This document shows positions 38,878 to 51,430 of a stretch of DNA of 64,000 nucleotides, in pieces. The stretch covers positions 202,711 to 266,710 of the forward strand of contig JAODTK010005617.1 in the NCBI GenBank assembly GCA_026419785.1, given 5' to 3'. The stretch is from Sclerodactyla briareus (lineage: Eukaryota; Echinodermata; Holothuroidea; Dendrochirotida; Sclerodactylidae). The first letter of the stretch is position 1; the number at the start of each line of letters is the position of its first letter. The notes below the pieces were generated by a model. That model saw only the letters and a list, made by a program, of their open reading frames with translations. It made no database searches and was not told the origin of the DNA. The position numbers were made by a program, and so were the translations under genes.

Positions 38878-39060
38878 TTTCTCATTCGTGGTAACGTATT
38901 TTTTTTCCGTACGAATACCAACCACGTTTTCCCCTATTCTTACGGATTTTTCCGTACGAATACCGTCCACCGCTCTCCTTATTCGTACGGTATTTTTTCC
39001 GTACGAATACACCTACGTTTTTCTTATTTGGTACGGATTTTTTTTTCCGTACCGAATAGC
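38878..39060. repeat. tandem array of four short palindromes
   Basis: Four copies of TATTCGTACGGA-T(n)-TCCGTACGAATA, each able to form a stem with a T-rich loop. The right arms CCGTACGAATAC start at 38907, 38952, 38999 and 39047, spaced 45, 47 and 48 bp. Spacers share ACC(A/T)(A/C)C(A/G)C(G/C)TTTT-like sequence. The fourth copy carries compensating extra bases in both arms (TTGGTACGGA / TCCGTACCGAA). Confidence 0.9.
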
Positions 39061-40431
39061 CACCACCTTTCGCAAATAGCCTCTCGCATCATTGTGGTCC
39101 AGCTCATGGGGCAAAGTATGCAATCTATTGAAGGCCAAATAGAATTCAGGCAGATAAAATTGATTTTCTTGCAAAATTTAATTTTAGTCACATTTTTACC
39201 AATGAAGATGTGAAAAATTATCTGGGACAACAAATAAATTTTGAGAGAATAATGCAACAGACAATAGAAGATATTTAAATTTTCCAATACATGCTGACCC
39301 AAAACTGCCCCCTGGAGTATCCCAGAATGCATCGAAACTACCCACATTACACAGCAACATGCTATTTGCTAAAAGGCCTATCACTTCCTCGCCCCTGCTA
39401 GCACACTAGCACGGTATTAGCACTTAGCAGTCCGCACCATGATTGGCTCGTTACCTCACAGCCTTCACAGGATCAATTCTACGCCAACTATTCGGGAGCT
39501 CGTCTTCGTTTCTCCACTTTTCTCCAGTGACTACGCTTCCATCATGTACTGAACTGTCTATACTCCACAGCCTAGGCCTCGCAACTCGACAACATTATTT
39601 GCCAGTGTAGTGTGGACGACCCCACCAAACACTACGCATAGCAGAAACGCCTCAGTGACGTCACCCCATGATCACAACACAGGACACCTTCTCGGGCCCA
39701 GGCTACCTGATGATTGGGCATCAGTCCCCATTGTGCTTTCCCGCCCGTAATCACGTAAGGTTTCAACAACCGCCGTATGGAATCCGCTTCCCTACGAAGA
39801 TTACTACTCCTCCGAGCTAATATTGGATCTTTACAATCGGATCTCTATACTCATTGATTTACGAGACTGGATTACGCTCATCTACAAGCGAATCCACCCA
39901 TCGATCGACTCTGTGACGGAGCCTACTACACTGTGAGCACATACATGCGTATTCACCACTCCGGCTGTCAGAGGGACCTAGCCTGCAACCGCAGTGTCCC
40001 CGAACTTCGATCGGCGGAGGGGGGCAACCCGATTCCCTGTGTTTGTGACGACGGGCGGTGAGTGCTAATGTATGTACCACATTATAGTATAATGTAAACT
40101 CAAATTCACCACACCAGCCTTTCCCTACGATGCCTCATCTTCCGTACGACCTACGTGACTGACCCCCAGACCAATCTTTATCTAGAAATGTATTTCTGCA
40201 CTCCCACCATGCATTTGTGTATATCTTCTACCTTACAAGCCCCATTGGTCCTCCGTGTGTTTTCCTCCTCTTATCTTTGCCGACTCTGACGTCATCACCG
40301 TACAACTGCACATCACAAGCCATCCAAAACAGTAAGATCATCGCCTCCTCAGAATACCACAGATCCGAGAACAAATGTAAGGATACTCATTAGCAGCATG
40401 GGTTTTGCTGGCCATATCAACATGTTGCAAT
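39061..40431. other. no gene; dispersed repeat fragment and possible LTR
   Basis: 39300-39370 repeats the first block of the 21290 family (AAAACTGCCCC, CAACATGCTATTTGC). The stretch upstream of the primer-binding site at 40433 should hold the 5' LTR, ending near TGTTGCA (40420-40427), but I could not fix its left end or find a second copy. Confidence 0.4.
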
Positions 40432-40432
40432 A

Positions 40433-40520
40433 TTGGTGACCCCGACGTGATCACCAGTCTCTAAATTGGTTACCCTACGTGATCTCTAGTTTCCTAAAGA
40501 GTGACCCCTGCACGTTGAAA
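40433..40520 (+). mobile_element. LTR-retroelement primer-binding site, tRNA-Trp type
   Basis: TGGTGACCCCGACGTGAT is the complement of the 3' end of eukaryotic tRNA-Trp with its CCA, the minus-strand primer of many LTR elements. Two weaker copies follow at intervals of about 34 bp: TTGGTTACCCTACGTGATCTC (40466-40486) and GTGACCCCTGCACGTTG (40501-40517). No gag or pol frame follows, so the element is a remnant. Confidence 0.7.
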
Positions 40521-42146
40521 CGTTCACACAAATTTTGGACTCGGTAGTCTGTTGTGCAGCTTATAAGCTTGCCTTCCGCATCAAGGGTCACATTACACCG
40601 TAAGCTACACCAATTTGGTGTTTGTAGCTTTGAGCCCCGGTGCAGCCGGTGCGTGTGTACCGATGCAATGTGGGTGAGAAGTACTTCTGCGGCTTGTCCC
40701 GTTGTCTGCTCAGCTGCCTGTTGCATTCTGCAAACTTCTTTGTGATTCTTGCACGAGTCCATGCAACAACTTTGGTATGATTGATCGAATGAACCTGATT
40801 TGCCTAGTCCAAAATCTGGGGCAGGTTCGTTTGAACCTTGAACCATGAAAGAATACTACTGGGCCAATACGCCAGTGGGGAGTAAACGACTGTTTTTTGA
40901 TGAAAATCTTGATTAATCGCAGTTTTAAATCACTTGATAGAAGAACACTCATTTACACGAACTTACTTACTGTAGGCTAAGTTAGGCCTACATTAGGCCC
41001 CTGATTGGACCCATACAGCTATGTTAGGGTGTAAAGCCTAACGTATCTGTTACTGGTTAGTATCATTATCGTACTGCTGTATAATGGCTTGGACTTTTTT
41101 CATGAGGGGCCCCTCTGTTGACCGCTCTAAGGCCCCTAGGTTCTAATGTCTCCTAACAGACTAATCGCTATCCATGTGCACTGCCGTTACGTCATGCAAT
41201 CATGCCTATCACGTTTATAGTTATAATATCATTTAGAGAATTTCCTGCCTACTCGAACTTGATTTCGAGCCAAGTCTCCGATTCCAAACAACCCGATCTG
41301 AGTCATCAAGCTCGAGTCGCCGACCTAGTCCTTTCAAAACGGGCCCGAGACCGGTCTCAAGGCCAAGATGGGATTCGGTCTGTCAACACTGGTAGGGACA
41401 TGTTTCCATTTCGATTTTTTATTGTTTCCGATGTATTGCACATTGCTGATCGGTCAACACAAATGTTTGGTAATCATTGCGGCTTGTTGATTATGATCAC
41501 GCCGTTCCACCACCAGTCCCCCAGTCCTACCATCAGTTCATTGCATAGATTTCCTAAACCCCGGCCTATTTCGGGGGCCACAACTTTTCTTGGTCTCCTT
41601 CCAATGTTTGATTGCTCTTCAAACTTGTCTTCCTTTGCATCCTTGGTCCTCTGTCACTGAGCTCTGTGCATTTAAAATTGCGATGATACCCAACATTCAC
41701 AAGCCCTTCTGGGAGGCTACAAATTCGTTTTTTCAGAAACCATTCCAACGTAGTAAGTTTCAGATGTTTTTTCTGAGCGGTGGCAATTGTCATCCAGTCC
41801 TGCCCACAACCATGAATCCCAGCCGTGACCTACGGGGGGCGAGTAGTGATGGATATTGTACACAGCTTGTCTTGTAGACCGACTGATAGTTGTTGCACAT
41901 CGGAAGGGAACTTGGTTTGGTGGCATGACTGACATTCTCTGTCGTGTTTGCAGTTGAAACAGAACTGAGGCCACTGTGCACGCATCTGCATTATTACTCA
42001 TTCATGTGTCCATATACTTGTAGACAAATTTCTACTTCAGACAACAGTTTTTATGTAACTATGAGGTTGTGCTAAGTGTTGGAAGGTCAGGTGGAACTTT
42101 TATTTTGTCATCACTCATTTGTATGGCCTTGTTTTCCCTTTCCTAG
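40521..42146. other. no confident feature
   Basis: Open frames on both strands (40475-40846 minus, 41202-41660 plus, 41566-42001 minus) have no family motif. The minus frame near 41990-41880 contains CFNCKHDRECQSCHQTKF, a Cys/His cluster of uncertain meaning. Confidence 0.3.
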
Positions 42147-42353
42147 AGAGTACTCACATCCACATCCAGCCCATGACAGCGCTGGATACAGATCACTCCA
42201 GTGCTTCTCTGTGTGTCAGGACTCGCAAAACATTCTGGTGGGGAAGGACTGGATATTCTTTTATTTTCTCACACATCAACGGCAACCTCGCCCTCCATTG
42301 CCAGCTACGCCTGGGCGTTGTTCCACATCACAATGAATGCTTTACTCCATCAG
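42147..42353 (+). CDS. gene A, candidate internal exon 1
   Basis: Bounded by acceptor TTTTCCCTTTCCTAG and donor CATCAG/GTGAAT. All three frames have coding-like pieces. The start is best read in the frame giving MTALDTDHSSASLCV, the middle in the next giving CQDSQNILVGKDWIFFYFL, and the end in the third giving SPSIASYAWALFHITMNALL. The frame steps in one direction, as expected of missing bases. The product is not recognised. It is placed in gene A because it lies on the same strand upstream of the phase-linked exons; that link is inference. Confidence 0.4.
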
Positions 42354-43916
42354 GTGAATAAGGTCCACTGTCGATGTTGCCATGGGAATATCCCTTCCAT
42401 TACTTTTGAGCAGTAGATTGATGCATAGTGCTTGGGATTCTTCATCCTCACGGGGAAGCCACTCGCCGCCCTGCACTTCTGTTCTGCACATTTAATGCTA
42501 ATCTGTGACCAAATGTATATACTGTAGTTGACCTGTGACTTGCTGTTCTGCCAGAAATCCCAACTGTCTCAGATCTGTTGTTCTAGTTGTTTCCATTCTA
42601 TCTGCATTGTTTTATGGTGACTTTGCTGGTGCATTGCCATTTTGTTCCCTATCCAAACACTCTCATGACATATAGTATATATATATTCAAAGAGAAGAAG
42701 ATGGTGGTGCCATTCCTCCAAGAAGTTGCAGAGGTTTAGCTTTGTTGTGTTTCAAAAGACCTCCCATTGCAAGAAGATATATCTGCTGGGTATGGACCAA
42801 GGAACTGACAACATGTTTCCTGCCACAATTGTTGCATACGCGATGATAAGAAGTGTTCCGCTCGTATACATGTACAATGTGGCTCAAAATCACTTTCAGC
42901 AGTGGGCCTTCTTTTCTTCAACTTGCCTCTGACATATTAACATCTGAAAAAGTTTTCAGTTTCATCTTCTCCACTTTTCATGATCACTTCCTCATTGTCT
43001 AAATACATGATTGTCTTTCGATCTCGCCTGAGCAATCTGATTGGCTGAAAAGTGGTCAGCATAAAGGCCCCTCCCTCATTCCTGATGGAATTGATGAAAA
43101 ATAGATGTTTTAATTTACTTTTGCTCCTATGTGGAATCTGCAACGATATTGCCATTGTGCAAATTTCATATGACACTGAAAGGGTAAATCTAGCTTGCAG
43201 ACAATCTTTCATCAATCAATTGTGCTCCATTTTCCAGTATGATGTGTCTCTACTACTCTCTCAATTGGGGGTGATGCATCTTTACCGGTGGAAAATGTGC
43301 AATGCGCATATTTTATTATTTCTGCCAGGCTATTGCCTAGACCCTGTGCAGTGGAGGTGTTTTCATTCCGCGTTGCAATTGCCAATACAATCCTATATCT
43401 TATCGTTGCCTATGGTGACACCATTTAGGCAAGGAGCCACTTATATCATGCTGCATTCTTGTTAAAATATACACCTGTATTCCACGTTTGCATGGATTAA
43501 AGTGGGAGAAACTGGGAATTGTAGGGTGTTTTTTGGCAGGGATGAACAAGGGCAAGCTTGCTCAGTTAGGACACTAAACAATACTGTATGTTAGTTGCAT
43601 CACAGTAAATGTTGTGTATAAAACTGGTCTGAGTATATTACTGAGTACAATTTCAGTGTCTATGGTAGCCCCTCTTTATGAATTCCACACACGCACTACT
43701 TGTGGTGGATTTGCCACGACCCATCGCAGCCCTTCTACCTTGCTGCCGCACTAACTCCCCACAGTCCTTCTTATAGAATGCCATATCATAAGCGCTCAAA
43801 ATACATCAATACTTTGTAGCATACTCTCTGCAACAGTCAATTATCAGGAAATGGCATAATAACCCTCAATACGAATAATGAAATAACTACGTCCATGTTT
43901 TTTCTTCAATTCGCAG
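42354..43916. other. presumed intron of gene A
   Basis: A 137-codon open frame at 43052-43465 shows no motif. ACTGGGAATTGTAG at 43510-43523 resembles a ZNF143 core but has no promoter context. No repeats recognised. Confidence 0.3.
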
Positions 43917-44163
43917 AATCAAGGAAAATGGCAGCAAAAGTGAGGGACCTGAGTTTCAACCTGGAGCAATCGGAAGGCTTCACTGCAGTGTGCAGGCCGT
44001 CGCCTCTGGTTCGCAAAAACCACACCGCTGCTGAAGGAGGTCCAAAGCCGTTTTTATGCGCAGCCCAAACTGAGCTTATATTTGAAGCTAGAGAACCATC
44101 AGTTCCGGTGGGCCAATTGTCTTCAAGAGGCTACATGTGTCCTTGCCCTTGGCAACTCGACAT
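43917..44163 (+). CDS. gene A, candidate exon 2
   Basis: Acceptor TTTTTCTTCAATTCGCAG and donor CGACAT/GTGAGT. The beginning reads KMAAKVRDLSFNLEQSEGF in one frame. The end reads LLKEVQSRFYAQPKLSL and ENHQFRWANCLQEATCVLAL in another, with a short stretch of the third frame between. The well-preserved pieces and splice borders make this a strong coding exon, although no family is recognised. It ends one base into a codon, which fits the next exon. Confidence 0.6.
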
Positions 44164-44593
44164 GTGAGTTTGAACCTTGGAAAATGTTCACATTTTCGAG
44201 ATGCACTACTCCCAAAGTAATGACTCAACTTGGTGAAAGTCCTCGAGTTTTGTGCAAAAAAAAATCATACTCTGCTCCGCAGCGTTTCTCCTTGAAAAAA
44301 TGAGAGAAATTTATTGTCCGATGGGCGTATGTTCATTTTTGCATTCATTATTGATGAAGGTTCAGCCAGGTTTACCAAATGGTATGTATCACTGGGTATA
44401 ATTAGGCATGCTACCCTACTCTGTACTTGGGTGGCCCCACACAAAAGGCTTGCAATTGTTTGAATTTGATATCCTCCCATTTGCTATAAATCCCTATTTG
44501 TAGAATTGGTCACAAGTGGAATAGGGTTCATCAAAATGTTGTGTGTTGTATGGCTCAAAGCTGAGCAGCCTAAACCTTGATTCTCTCTTTCAG

Positions 44594-44785
44594 GTTCTTT
44601 TAAGGTCAGAGGCCTCTCCAATCAGCTTAGAGTATTTACCAGCAGATGTCCGTGACGGCAGGACGAGCTGATTAAATGTCTGCTGGGATTATGGGAAGGC
44701 TTCTGTTATTCGCTCAGGAGCTTGGTTCTAAAGCGAGGGTGATCACACCAGACACTGCCCCCATGGATCGTACCCTTATCATCAG
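44594..44785 (+). CDS. gene A, candidate exon 3
   Basis: Acceptor TTGATTCTCTCTTTCAG and donor ATCAG/GTGTGTG, the donor opening directly into a TG microsatellite. In phase with the previous exon it reads SFKVRGLSNQLRVFTSRCP, one stop, then RQDELIKCLLGLWEGF. The last part shifts to GRLLLFAQELGSKARVITPD and ends PMDRTLII. A competing frame at the start reads RSEASPISLEYLPADVRDG, so the exact reading is unsettled. No recognised domain. Confidence 0.6.
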
Positions 44786-45074
44786 GTGTGTGTGTGTGTG
44801 GTTCTACAAGAACCACTGATTTTTTGTAGAACTGAAAAACTTGAATGAGCTCATGTTCAGATCAAACTGGTACGATCATGACAAATAATTAGCACATCCC
44901 TTCAGTCGATATACTCATATTATACGCCAGCTATATTTCCAAAGGTTTTTTAGAAGATAAACATTGACGAAAGCGCGACCAGTTACAATTCGAATTTTTT
45001 TCAGATTGGACCAGGTTCCTGTTTAGTTTTCCGTAGAAATCAGTTGCTGCAATATCGAACTTTCTTTTTTTTGT

Positions 45075-45930
45075 CTCGCAATTGAAATTCAGGAAGAGAC
45101 CCAGTGGTCACTTGGCATGTGTGTGTTGGGGTGTGTATTTCGCCTTTCTTGTTAGCAGGATTTCCTCTAAACCGTTAGGCCGATTATGAAGAAAGCTGTG
45201 GTGTAGCACCGGGGTTGGGGGTGAACACATTCTGATTTAATTTTGGGCAGCAAAGTCCTTAAATAAGTTGGGTAAATTAGCTTATTTTAGGTAGTTTATC
45301 GTCAAGTCTCGTTGCAAGATTACACAAGACCTGTATGTCTACAGTGATGTAGTTGGCATGTAACCTGGATGACTGGTAGCTTTTCAGCCTAAAATATGCT
45401 GATTGAGTGGGGTCTAATTTGCATCCATCTATGCAAATTTTTCAAGTTGTTGGATTTTCCCGAAACTTGGAGAATATGTCTGCCATGGTTCCGATACATC
45501 TAAAGTTGAAGTCGGGGTCACTGGAGGTCATTTAATGTGTCCTATTTCATGATTTAGCAATGTTTAAAGTTGGTTGGATTTCCACAAAACATGGAAGATT
45601 GTGATCCTGATCATTTTAAAGGTAAGCGTGGGTTCAGTACTCAGTAAGGTCATTGTATGTGCTGATTTGCTAATTTTGTTTCCAATTCCATCTCGGTAAG
45701 AATTTCGCCAAACTCCGTAGGTATGGTCGTTAACAGTTTTCCTGAATTCGATGTTTTTGATGTTCTGAATTTGATTGAATCCCGTCATATAATAGCTTCG
45801 TTAGAATAAGCACTAGGAACGATTAAACCATAGCTCCTTTGCAAATTTACTGCTGTTCTAGCTACATTGTATGTGCCTAATTGCATAGTTATTCCAATTT
45901 CCAACTTGTACGAAGTTGGCCCACACTCAG
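45075..45930 (-). repeat. AAACTTGG/TGCAAATT repeat element, copy 1 (intron)
   Basis: Starts with a TG-rich tract (45118-45135), then TTTCCTCTAAACCGTTAGGCCGA, GGGTTGGGGGTGAACAC, CTGATT and tandem units with TGGATTTTCC(A)CGAAACTTGG and ACTGGAGGTCATT. It is the same element as 49215-50720 and the reverse of the 15540 family. It lies in the presumed intron between gene A exons 3 and 4. Confidence 0.75.
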
Positions 45931-47239
45931 TAGGATGGTCCGTAACATGTTCTGGAACTGATGTTTTTGATGTTCATGAATTGATTGCATTTCCATATAT
46001 AATAGCTTCTTGTTAGATAAAAGCAGTGTGAAAATATGTATGTTGTTTGAAACATGACCATGGTTGGCATAAACTAGTGGGTTGTTTGTGTAGTGCATTA
46101 GAACCAACAAGACACTTTTTGGCGTGATCGCCTGTTCCCTTCGCACCTACTGTTGACAAATTGGGAGAAATCTTCTATTTTAATTCCATTGGATATAACA
46201 CGGTAATGCGGGGGTGGGAGTCACCACCACACACAATAAGTTATGTTAAACATAATAATATTTAAAATCTGACGATTACCAAACCGCACTGCAAACGCAG
46301 GCTCCAAGCTATGGTTGCTCTTTGTGTACGTACATTCTAAGCAAATGGTCCTTGATAAATTCTCGTTTTTGACATTCGAGAAAGACAAATTGAATTGGAA
46401 GAGGCTGATGATTCTGTAACACTATTCAAACCCAATCAGCGTATTATTCATCATTAAATTACCCCACACCTGTTCAATCAACATATCCTTTCAAAGTTTG
46501 GGTGCATTTTCTGGGAGAGGTGATCGACAACTAAGTTTCCCAATTTTGGGGATTCATCAAGGTAACTTCCTGCAGACGATATGTAGTCATATCTGATAAT
46601 TGGCTACAATTCCTCCTCATCTCCCCCTCTTCAGCAGGCTTATTACCACTGACCAATGATTCTTTTGAGAGTTGAGGTCCACGGTCATCCAGAGTCAATT
46701 CAGCCCATTTTGTTAGAACAGATCATGTAGCTTCTTTCTACTGAATAGATTGGTGAATAGTGTGCTGATTGGTCACATTGTAGACTGACGATACATACAA
46801 TGAGGGTGTCAGCCATCATCATGCTGCCCGCGGCACAATGGTGACGTTGCTATAAGCCGTTTCAAAATGTTATAATCTCAGGGCCAATCAGGGGTGCCTT
46901 GACTGTTGTGTCCATGGTTGACTGTAGAAGAGGGTACTGTTTCAATCTCTATCTACAGTCACTGTGGCCACTCTTGCAAGAACAATGGTTGCCCAAATGA
47001 AGCCCACCTCGATTTAACTCAGCATGATGAGGGTTAGGAAGTTTCAAGGTTAGAAGTGTGGTTGCTTCTGTTGAATCGTCCAAGCTGCCTTTTCTTCCTT
47101 CAGTCTGGATTGGATGATGGTCAAAGTTAGTATCAATTGAATGATTGCACATAGGGGACAATCAGACTTTGAAGATCAAGAGGTCCAATCTGGTTTCACT
47201 TTTTGGATTCCCCAACATCATTCGATTGGAGATTCTTTT
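45931..47239. other. presumed intron of gene A, nothing else firm
   Basis: An acceptor-like CTCTATCTACAG at 46949-46960 precedes a short open stretch reading TVATLARTMVAQMKPTSI. This could be a further small exon, but no donor could be fixed. Confidence 0.3.
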
Positions 47240-48565
47240 GCAGTCATTTTGTCAGTGTGTGTGTTTGTTTGACGCCTGGCTTGTAATCACATTGTAATCA
47301 CGATAACGCGACCCCTCTAGATGGATGAAGCTCATACTTGGTATTTGGGTTGGGGTTTGGGGGAGGCCCCCTTCATATGAAAACATAAGCCCTATTTATA
47401 TTGCAGTTAGAGAAATGTCATCTGAGGTGAATCGAGGTCAAAGCTGCAAACCTGTCACACCTTGTGAACACAGTCCAGAACTCCAAATTGGCTCATTTCA
47501 ACAAGCTGAAATTAGGTAATGCAGCTTCATTTTTGAGGGGTGGGCAAGAACCCTTATTTATTTCTGGTTGTGGACTGGGGAAACAAGTGGGAAATTGGGG
47601 GAAAAATGATATTTTGACAAATTTTTTGACAGAGTTCTGGAAACCCCATAGAATAGAACATTTGTGGAGAGTATGTTTTATTTACCTAATTAACCTCCCA
47701 ATGAGCTGGGGCAGTTTCTTATGTGTTTCTTGTTGTCTAAAATAGGTTTATCAGAAATGGATTATCAGTGATTGCTGGCAGGGTTGAGTAAGGAGAATTG
47801 TCCCTCTTCCTGATTCCTTGACCATCTGAAATCTGAGGAATCTATGCAGTCCTAACCTGGCTGGTGACTGTGGTGTGGACAATGTGTTATATGTGAAATT
47901 GATTATTTTACCTCATCTGGATCAAGCTCATGCCTTTTGTTATGTGTATTCTCCATAATGAGTACATTAATTCTTTTGTTTTGGGGTCAGGTCTGAGGTC
48001 GGAGGTCAACAGAGGTCATAATAACTATACTTTGAAATCTTGTGAACTGGTAAAGTCCTGAATCTTTGTTTTAATCATTCAAGCTGTGACATTTTATGAA
48101 CAGCTTTCTTATTTATATTGGGAGCACAAGAACCATTTGTGTGTGTGTAGATTGGGGTAGTTGTGGTGCAATGTTAGAAAATTCTGAAAATGTGATATTG
48201 TGCCAATTTTTGGTTTCTGCATGAGTACTTTGCCCCCCTGGATTGGATCAAGCTCACACTCGATATGTGGTTTCTCCATTAATGATTTTACATGAACATC
48301 TGATTTGGGGCAGGTCAAAAGTCATCTGAGGTCAACGGAGGTCAAAGTTTGAAAATTGTGTTAACACAATTTTCAAAAATAAAAAAAATAAAAAAATTGT
48401 AAATTTGGGAAAATTTCTCATTGGGTGGGTTTGTGCACATCATAATTCCGACCCCATTTGGGATGGTCAAGCCATGCTTAGTATATGTGTGGGATCCCCA
48501 TATGTCCTTGGGGGTCAGTTCCAAGGTCATCTAAGGTCAACAAAGGTCAAAGTCAGAAAGCCTTG
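47240..48565 (+). repeat. AGGTCA-family repeat with TG head
   Basis: Begins GCAGTCATTTTGTCAGTGTGTGTG, then ATCACGATAAC and GGATGAAGCTCATACTTGG (47322-47340), the intact version of the site split by the hAT-type element at 9254. Further unit starts lie near 47920, 48244 and 48463. Half-site triplets such as GTCATCTGAGGTCAACGGAGGTCAAAG (48315) and GTCATCTAAGGTCAACAAAGGTCAAAG (48525) are preserved in diverged sequence. Confidence 0.8.
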
Positions 48566-48628
48566 TGAACATGAACAGTCAAGAATTCTCAGGATCAGTC
48601 AAGGACTCACTATTGGCCTATTCACTAG

Positions 48629-48835
48629 TGTCCACTCACGATCAGGTTCTACATACCATGACCAATCTCTTCTAAATCCATCAATAGGGTTAATGGAGCT
48701 ACAAACAGTTTGTGTGGAAAGCGGCATCCTGTTTTCCAAACTAGAGGAGTCGTCACTTCTCACGTCCAAAGGAGCAGGGCAGGCAGACTATCTCCATCCA
48801 TTTGATGACCTGAACATAATTGCTGGCCATGCAAG
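48629..48835 (+). CDS. gene A, candidate exon 4
   Basis: Acceptor GGCCTATTCACTAG, donor GCAAG/GTAAGG. The 207-bp exon is open in one frame throughout: SLLNPSIGLMELQTVCVESG, then ILFSKLEESSLLTSKGAGQ and ADYLHPFDDLNIIAGHA. The first base completes the codon left by exon 3, and the exon leaves two bases that fit the next one. The composition and hydrophobic pattern look like a soluble folded protein. No family recognised. This is the best-supported exon of the gene. Confidence 0.7.
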
Positions 48836-49214
48836 GTAAGGACATTTGCAAAAACATTTGTGGAACAATTCAGCAGGGAGCTGTCTCATGACAACGCAAG
48901 GCACCTCTCTTCTGAAAAACGTATACTTTCCATTTCAAAATGTGTTCTGCTACTTTCTATCTATCCCCCTCCCTCCTGTTAAAACTGCAAAATTCCCTGT
49001 ATATTTTGTGTGCCACTGTATCCTCAATCACATAAATGTGCAGTGCAAAATATTCAGTAGTCCCCCAAATAACTACTTGATGGGGAGGGGTGTTGTTTGT
49101 GGTGTATCATCCTAATCGATTACAGGTATTGATGATAAAGAACTGTGAAGGTAATTAATAAAGGAACATTGGCCACAAAAATATATTTAGGGCACAGGGC
49201 AAACTGGAATTGTT
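48836..49214. other. presumed intron of gene A
   Basis: Nothing supported apart from the donor at its start. Confidence 0.4.
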
Positions 49215-50725
49215 TGCTCCGCTCCTGTTCAAAGTTCGGAATCACTTTGTTGTGTGGGTGTGTGTATATTCTGTGTGTGTTGTTGTATGCGTGTGTGTGT
49301 GCGTGTTTGTAATGTATGTGGTCCGCACTTTTCTTCCTCACATAGCAGGCAGGCCGAATTTTAATGAAATTTTGCAGTATCGGGGTTTGGTGAACACGGT
49401 CTGATTAGATTTTGGGCATAAAAGTCACTAATTAAGTATGGCTAAATTAGCCTTTTTACTAAATTTCTCGTTTAGGTTCTTTAGTCAAGATTACGGATGA
49501 ACCGTAGTTCTATGGTGACTTGGTTTCGCCTATATGTGCCGGATATAAGTTAGATGAACTGATTAGATTTTCAAGCATAAAATATACTAATTTTATTGTC
49601 TAATTTGCATATTTCTGCAAAATTTCAAAGTTCGTCAGATTTTCCGAAACTTGGTAAATTGGTCCCTTACCTTCAGTCCCAAACCTTTAACGAACATGCG
49701 CGCCATGAGGTCATGCAAATGTGGTCCTAATTTCATAATTTATGAAACTCTTGAGTTTGGTTTTTTTTTTGTAGCTTTTCCTGCAACCTGGTGGGTATGT
49801 TTGACCTTTAGATCCAAACTTTTTTAGCATGGATTCAGGGTCCAGTGGAGGTCATTCATGCTTCCTAATTGCATAATGTATGCATAACTTTTTTGAAGTT
49901 TTGCTTGGATTCATGGGCACAAGAGTCACTCATTAGGTAAGGTAATTAGCCTAATTCATAATTTACGGTCAAAATTCAAAAGTTTGTCAGATTTTTACAA
50001 AACTTGGTGACTATGGCCTCCCTTCAGTCCCAAAACTTGTTAACAAAGATTTGAGGTCACTGAAGATCAAATAATGTATCTAATTTGCATAATTTCTGCA
50101 AAATCTTTAAGCTGCTTGGATTTTCATGAGACCTGTTAGGCATGGTTTACTACCTTGAGTTCCAATTTTTTTTTATCATGGATTCAGGGTCCTTGGAGGT
50201 CATTCAATGTGTCTAAATTTGGCATAATTATGCGTCATTTTTAAAGTTGGCCATTTCCTTGAAACTTGGTAAATTGCCTAATTTTGGATAATTTAGGCAA
50301 TTTTAGTCCATTTTCCACAAAACGTTTAATAGAAATTGTCAATAATCATTCCTTTCAATATGAAGTGGTCCTGGAGGTCATTCAAAACGTGTCATTAATT
50401 TGCATATTTATGCCTATTTTACAGTTTGCCGGTTTTTGGAAACTTGGTAAATTGCCTCAATCTGCATAATTAGGCAATTTCAGTCACATTCCAACAAAAC
50501 TTTAAGTAGAACAAACTTTTCAATAATCAGTCCTTTTCGAATATGAAAGTGGTCACTGGAGTTCATTCACAACGTTCTCATTTGCATAATTATGCTAATT
50601 AAAGTTTGCCAATTTTCGTGAACCTTGGTAAATTGCCTAAATTTGTCATATTTAGGCAATTTTAGTCCACATTTCCACCAAACTTTTAGTAGACATTGTC
50701 AATAATCAGTCCTTTCGATTGAAAT
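49215..50725 (-). repeat. AAACTTGG/TGCAAATT repeat element, copy 2 (intron)
   Basis: TG-rich head (49255-49320) followed by GGCCGAATTTTAATGAAATTTTGCAGTATCGGGGTTTGGTGAACACGG. About nine diverged units follow, with CTTGGTAAATTGCC, TAATTTGCATAATTATGC and GGAGGTCATTCA. Later units from 50250 contain the 20-mer-like AGGCAATTTTAGTCCA three times. Confidence 0.8.
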
Positions 50726-51430
50726 TGGTCCTGATTAGTAGGTAGGCTGTTTCTGTTGAATGCTAATACACAAAATCTTGGAATGAATGCCTCTTACTTG
50801 TTTTGCTGTGACGCAATGGAAGTGAAACCACATATCGCGCAACCAGGCGAACACTGGGCGATTGCCTTGTCTTTTTATACCCACTTTAATATTTTGGTGT
50901 CTCCTAGATAGATGCCGCAGTCCCAGAAAAATCATATAAAAGATCAAATGTTCTGTTGAATTGGATGATCAAACAAACGAAAAGTTGAGACCAGATTATG
51001 TGTCTTTGGGTGTCCTTCCATGTTTTTGTGTATGTACCTTCCTGCTCTGATTGATTTTGTTGATATAAGGCTCCTTCGTAATATTAGATTATTGTACACA
51101 TGTGCTGGTTCTGTGAATTGATGTTCTGATAAACGTGCAGCTCACATCTTTGCAATGACACTGTGCCTTTTCAAAATAATACGGAATTGCTTTTTTCTGT
51201 CAGTTCCAACAGAATTGTGTCGGTGATGTAACGATTGCAATGAGGCTGGAATGGACAACAATCTATTGTATTCCTCACCTATTTATTGATAGGCAACCTC
51301 TCCAATTAATCATGAGACCACTGGTTTTTTTTTTCACAGATTGTGCATATAGTGTTTCTTCTTCTGAGTGATCAATTTTTTTGTGTCAAACGTCATACCT
51401 ATTACTGTTCACATTACTCCCCACTGCCAG
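50726..51430. other. presumed intron of gene A
   Basis: No feature supported. Ends in a T-rich stretch (51326-51338) and acceptor. Confidence 0.35.

Noticed and set aside
41717-42001. Minus-strand Cys/His cluster CFNCKHDRECQSCH
   Set aside because: Spacing fits no zinc-finger class I can name, and the frame stops soon after.
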